From the NCBI GenBank assembly GCA_963580285.1, contig OY757023.1:90111108-90175107 (forward strand): a stretch of DNA of 64,000 nt, read 5' to 3'. Of this stretch, positions 61,036 through 64,000 are shown piece by piece; the first letter of the stretch is position 1; every line of letters starts with the position of its first letter. This DNA is from Lucinisca nassula (Eukaryota; Mollusca; Bivalvia; Lucinida; Lucinidae). The notes beneath the pieces are model-generated. The model did no database searches and had not been told where the DNA came from. It saw nothing but the letters and a program-made list of their open reading frames with translations. The translations under genes were made by a program, and so were the position numbers.

Positions 61036-61229
61036 AACAGTCTCTGATATAAGGAAAAAAATCAGTAAACATATTACATGTATGTTCTTTATCCTTGCTA
61101 GCCAGTTGAGTTACTTCCCCTACTAAATCTTGTAAATTCCTCAATAAAACATATATCTGCACTTTAAAAAATGGATATTTATGACAATGATCGCTTAATG
61201 CAGCATGAACAAAATGCATTTGTGCACTA

Positions 61230-61395
61230 GAAAACCTGTTAGACCCAGGCTAGCATGGACATCCACCCGGTTGTTTAGCTCTCTCGGGATATAGCCCTGG
61301 GCACATGTGATCAGCAAAGACTCTGAGCAGTTTTGCAGTCTGATCTGAGTCTTCGCTGATTGCAAAGTCTTATGGAAGTTTTGTTCATGTGCTCA
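61230..61395. repeat. Possible MITE L relative, degraded
   Basis: GACTCTGAGCAGTTTTGCAG, TCTGATCTGAGTCTTCGC and AAGTCTTATGGAAGTTTTG recall MITE L (38873). Arms are not complete. Confidence 0.4.
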
Positions 61396-61860
61396 ATCAT
61401 TTATCTGCATTCTTTGCAACCTCTCAACCGTAAACAAACTAGAATTACATTTTATATTATTTTGGTGCACTGTTTTGCATCAGTCCTTCATATCGCTTAT
61501 GATCATATTATATTTCATTGTTGGCGAAAAAAAAAATATAAAATTGAAATTTGGGCTGTAAATTCGAAATGTGTCTGGATTTCAATTTCCAATTCAATTT
61601 GTATGTCCGTAAATGGGTGATACTATTTTTAGATGAAAGAAAAATGCACATTTTTAATGACATGAGCGGCAGGCCAGGTTTTAAATTGATGTGCATTTGT
61701 TACGTAAGATGAAAAAAAAATACACAAAAAAACTGAAAACAAAGTGACACACTCCTTTTTTCGGTATATCATGGAATTAAAAACACGGAATAATTGAACA
61801 CTTCATATATGAACAGTGAAAATCTGGCTGAATATATTTTTATAATTAAACTCTGAAAAG
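61396..61860. other. No recognised feature
   Basis: AT-rich, unique-looking, with poly-A runs at ~61529 and ~61713. No gene supported. Confidence 0.35.
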
Positions 61861-61863
61861 TTT

Positions 61864-61916
61864 GTGTGTGCGCATGTTTAGAATGAAGTTGTGTAAACTG
61901 TTTAACATGCGCACAC
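61864..61916. promoter_or_regulatory. Palindromic NRF1-like half sites
   Basis: GTGTGCGCATGTT at ~61864 and AACATGCGCACAC at ~61903 form an inverted repeat. TGCGCATG/CATGCGCA is the half site of NRF1 (YGCGCAYGCGCR), a common promoter factor. Located 40-90 bp ahead of the ATG at 61957. Role inferred. Confidence 0.35.
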
Positions 61917-61956
61917 GACCATAAGAAATGCACAAGGAATTGACAACACAACCAAA

Positions 61957-62012
61957 ATGGCCGTCAGATTTGCTTGCTGCAAATCCGTGGGTTGTTTACA
62001 TGGTTTCTCAAG
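61957..62012 (+). CDS. Candidate first coding exon
   Basis: ATG in good context (ACCAAAATGG), 18 codons MAVRFACCKSVGCLHGFS plus two bases, then a consensus donor AG|GTAGGT. Upstream palindromic NRF1-like sites and an otherwise repeat-free stretch suggest a promoter. Too short to identify. AAAATGGCCG also occurs in the 145-bp array units, so part of the resemblance to a start codon may be chance. Confidence 0.38.
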
Positions 62013-62154
62013 GTAGGTTATTGTGCAGTATATAGTAATAGACAGGAAGCACCCGATATCAGATAATAACCTTTACAGCGGCTCAGTTTCACTGAGACAT
62101 TGCATTATATGCACTTACCGTGTATGCATAATGGCACAGTTAATGGTACAAGTT

Positions 62155-62390
62155 GAGTACAGTAATGATCCTAAGTATTGGGACAGATAGGCTTTAGCAA
62201 ACAGTGCAGACCCAGATCAGACTGCTCCCTAAGGAGCAGTCTGATCAGGGTCTACACTGTTTGCCATTTGATATGCACCTTTTGGATTCCTTGCAGGATC
62301 ATGTAAAAATTGGTTGAAATTTTAGGAGAATTACAGCAAGTTTCTCAAGGTGTCTGAATTTTTCAGATTTTTACATTAATATATGTATGG
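62155..62390 (+). mobile_element. Family D MITE
   Basis: GTACAGTAATGATCCTAAG, hairpin GATCAGACTGCTCCCTAAGG..GCAGTCTGATC, TTGGATTCCTTGCAGGATC, TTTTAGGAGAATTACAGC and AAGGTGTCTGAATTTTTC. Confidence 0.86.
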
Positions 62391-62459
62391 TTACCAGTTG
62401 CTTACCAAAGAGTGATTTGAATTTTCAAGGAGGAGAAATATTGCTTCAAAATAATTTTA

Positions 62460-62580
62460 CAGTAAAATTCCTACAATAAGACCACCTTTGGGACTGTTCA
62501 AGTGGTCTTTAAGACCATTTTTGAACATTCAAAGACCACTTTCAACACTCCCAAAGGTGGTGTCTTTCTAGAAGATACTG
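62460..62580. mobile_element. Family I MITE
   Basis: CAGTAAAATTCCTACAATAA, GACCACCTTTGGGACTGTTC, GTGGTCTTTAAGACCATTT, CTCCCAAAGGTGGTGTC and AGAAGATACTG. Preceded by TA. Confidence 0.72.
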
Positions 62581-62585
62581 ACTGC

Positions 62586-62816
62586 ATAACCCATTTATTA
62601 CCGGAAACCCCAAAACGGGTACCCTGGCAAACAGTGCCGGCCCATATCAGATGCCACAGAACGTGGCGTCTGATCAGGGCCTACACTGTTTGCAGAATTT
62701 TCAGCCAATTTCCAAATAGTTTTTGAAGAAAAAACAACCTCACACCCCTAAATATTGAAATGGACACCTGCTATATATAAGAAGGAAGATTCCATTTGGT
62801 ACAAAAAAAGGGTTAA
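62586..62816 (+). mobile_element. T1 MITE
   Basis: ATAACCCATTTATTACCGG to GGTACAAAAAAAGGGTTAA. Hairpin with a few unpaired changes (GATGCCACAGAACGTGGCGTC). Confidence 0.88.
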
Positions 62817-62886
62817 ACACACCAAAGAAATAACCAAAATCTTTCAAAATTTGCTTTTTAAAGGACAATTATTAGCATTAATTTCA

Positions 62887-63182
62887 AGCCCCCGCCCATA
62901 GGGGCTTGAAGAAATATATGGGCTGCATGATGCTTCCATGCAGAGCTGAATCCGGCCCGCACACTAGTACTGGTAAACTGCTTAGAGGATCTAAGCCTGT
63001 CCAGGAACCACGGTGCAAGGCGGACCGTCCACGCTAATAAACCCTATTGGTTCCATTGGGCGATAGGGCTTGAGATGTCATTTCATCTCAATGTCGGGTA
63101 AAAGTCCCACAAAATTTGAAGTAACGTCTCCAAAATGACCTTTACAGTGTTGACGGGGACGTTAAACCTCAAATCAAACAAA
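62887..63182 (+). mobile_element. SINE-A, full length (reference copy)
   Basis: 296 bp, AGCCCCCGCCCATAGGGGCT to AACCTCAAATCAAACAAA. 13-bp duplication AGCATTAATTTCA at 62874-62886 and 63183-63195. The 5' GCCCATAGGGGC is palindromic. No tRNA A/B boxes are evident, so the origin of the head is unresolved. Confidence 0.95.
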
Positions 63183-63202
63183 AGCATTAATTTCAGGTCG
63201 TC

Positions 63203-63415
63203 TTAACCCTTGACCTGCTGAATATTTATATATGCCACACCCATCACTGCTTATCAACCAATCAGATTTCTTGCTACAAATCATTGCAACAAATTCATAA
63301 ACTGAATGACAAACAATGAAGATCCTGATCAGATGGCTTCTTCAGAAGCCATCTGATCTGGATCTACATTGTTTGAAAGATAAGACATATCCGGGCTCAG
63401 CAGGACAAGGGTTAA
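63203..63415 (+). mobile_element. T2b MITE
   Basis: TTAACCCTTGACCTGCTG to CAGCAGGACAAGGGTTAA, hairpin GATCAGATGGCTTCTTCAG.. perfect. Lies 20 bp after SINE-A. Confidence 0.92.
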
Positions 63416-63602
63416 TAGCAGAATTTTCACTGTATATCTGGAGAAAAATTGCTCTGGGTGACTTATTCTAAGTAAATTCTTTCTTTTAAGGGTAGACACC
63501 TTTTTCTATGGTTTTGTTCTTGTTTGATTTTGAGCATAATGGCCCAGTTAATACTATTTACCACGGTAGGTCATATCAACATCGTCAGTTTAACTAACCA
63601 CA

Positions 63603-63932
63603 TAGCCGGCCTCGGTAGCTCAGTCAATTGCGCATCTGACTGGTGATCAGTAGGACCTGCCTGGGTCGGCATCATTCTTTCGTGGCGATTGATCATGAAA
63701 TCTTTTCTACCTGCCTGGGTCGGCATCATTCTTTCGTGGCGATTGATCATGAAATCTTTTCTACGGTCATTCTCTCCCTTCCAGGGCAGTTGTCAGTTTC
63801 TGAGCACTGTACTGGTTAACCGCTTACATATAACCCTGCCCAGGAAAAGTGTGGATAAGTAAACTGCTGGCTCAAATATGACCTATAATAGTGTTGACTG
63901 GGCAGTTAAACTCCAATAAACAAACAAACAAA
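63603..63932 (+). mobile_element. SINE-C with internal duplication and target duplication
   Basis: 330 bp, head GCCGGCCTCGGTAGCTCAGT. 13-bp duplication TTAACTAACCACA at 63590-63602 and 63933-63945. A 54-bp segment (CTGCCTGGGTCGGCATCATT .. AATCTTTTCTAC) occurs twice in tandem, from 63658 and 63712. Confidence 0.92.
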
Positions 63933-63984
63933 TTAACTAACCACACATTATAATTTTAAACCAGTACAATGTGTAATTTTTTGC

Positions 63985-64000
63985 CAGAAACTGCCCTTCT
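63985..64000 (-). mobile_element. SINE-C fragment running off the window
   Basis: CCAGAAACTGCCCTTCT is the reverse of the SINE-C AGAAGGGCAGTTTCTGG block. Confidence 0.5.

Overview
This is eukaryotic, AT-rich, intron- and repeat-dominated DNA, most likely from a bivalve mollusc. That placement is an inference. It rests on the kinds of repeats present: tRNA-derived SINEs with (AAAC)n, (ACTC)n or (AC)n tails, Helitron-like elements with a terminal hairpin, a GTCC-rich stretch and ~145-167 bp tandem units, TTAA-flanked MITEs, and 5'-truncated Jockey/CR1-group LINEs. There is no bacterial-type gene organisation, rRNA, functional tRNA or CRISPR array. Nearly all open frames in the window are translations of repeats.

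Host genes: I can support only small exons. Three + strand exons with good splice sites and matching phases (3392-3467, 32014-32062, 43801-43845) probably belong to one gene whose introns fill most of the window. One CpG-rich minus-strand exon (30236-30434) lies inside the first of those introns. A candidate first exon with a Kozak-like ATG and GTAGGT donor sits at 61957-62012, behind a palindrome of NRF1-like half sites. None of these proteins could be identified.

Repeat families, named here for cross-reference. T1 (termini TTAACCCATTTWGTACC) and T2/T2b (termini TTAACCCTTATCTTGCTG or TTAACCCTTGTCCTGCTG) are ~210-240 bp MITEs flanked by TTAA. D is a ~230 bp MITE with TACCGTWA-like ends. T1, T2 and D all carry one related hairpin cassette (CAAACAGTG..GATCAG../..CTGATC..CACTGTTTG). 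F1/F2 are ~260-330 bp MITEs with CATYACGNNAACA ends and two nested palindromes. H is a MITE with GGGGCCAGTTGTTCAAA ends. I and P are TA-target, pogo/Tc1-like MITEs. SINE-A to SINE-E and SINE-K are six SINE families. Helitron-like elements begin A^T(C/G)CCCC or TTAGCTCACC and end in a hairpin plus CTAG or CTCTTG.

Layout. 1-5.5 kb: SINE and MITE mix, a palindromic 21-bp minisatellite, exon 1. 5.5-9.8 kb: T2 cluster with a 24-copy 74-bp satellite grown inside one T2. 9.8-16.6 kb: MITEs, a canonical 681-bp non-autonomous Helitron, a Helitron-like array. 16.6-19.3 kb: LINE with an intact 826-codon endonuclease/RT frame. 19.5-25.4 kb: palindromic array and two large Helitron-like arrays. 25.4-36 kb: nested MITEs and SINEs, two exons. 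36-38.4 kb: Helitron-like array. 38.5-45.2 kb: MITEs, SINE-A copies, a second GC-rich LINE, third exon. 45.2-50 kb: tandem array, then a T2b split by a 3.0-kb DNA transposon that itself holds an array of nuclear-receptor-type DR1 motifs. 50-56.3 kb: F1 split by a Helitron-like element, further Helitron-like arrays. 56.3-64 kb: SINE-rich MITE cluster, array, candidate gene start.

The clearest biology is nesting. Many insertions interrupt a recognisable older copy, so element ends, target-site duplications and relative ages can be read directly. The most unusual pattern is the exchange of one hairpin cassette among MITE families with different termini, and its expansion into satellite DNA.
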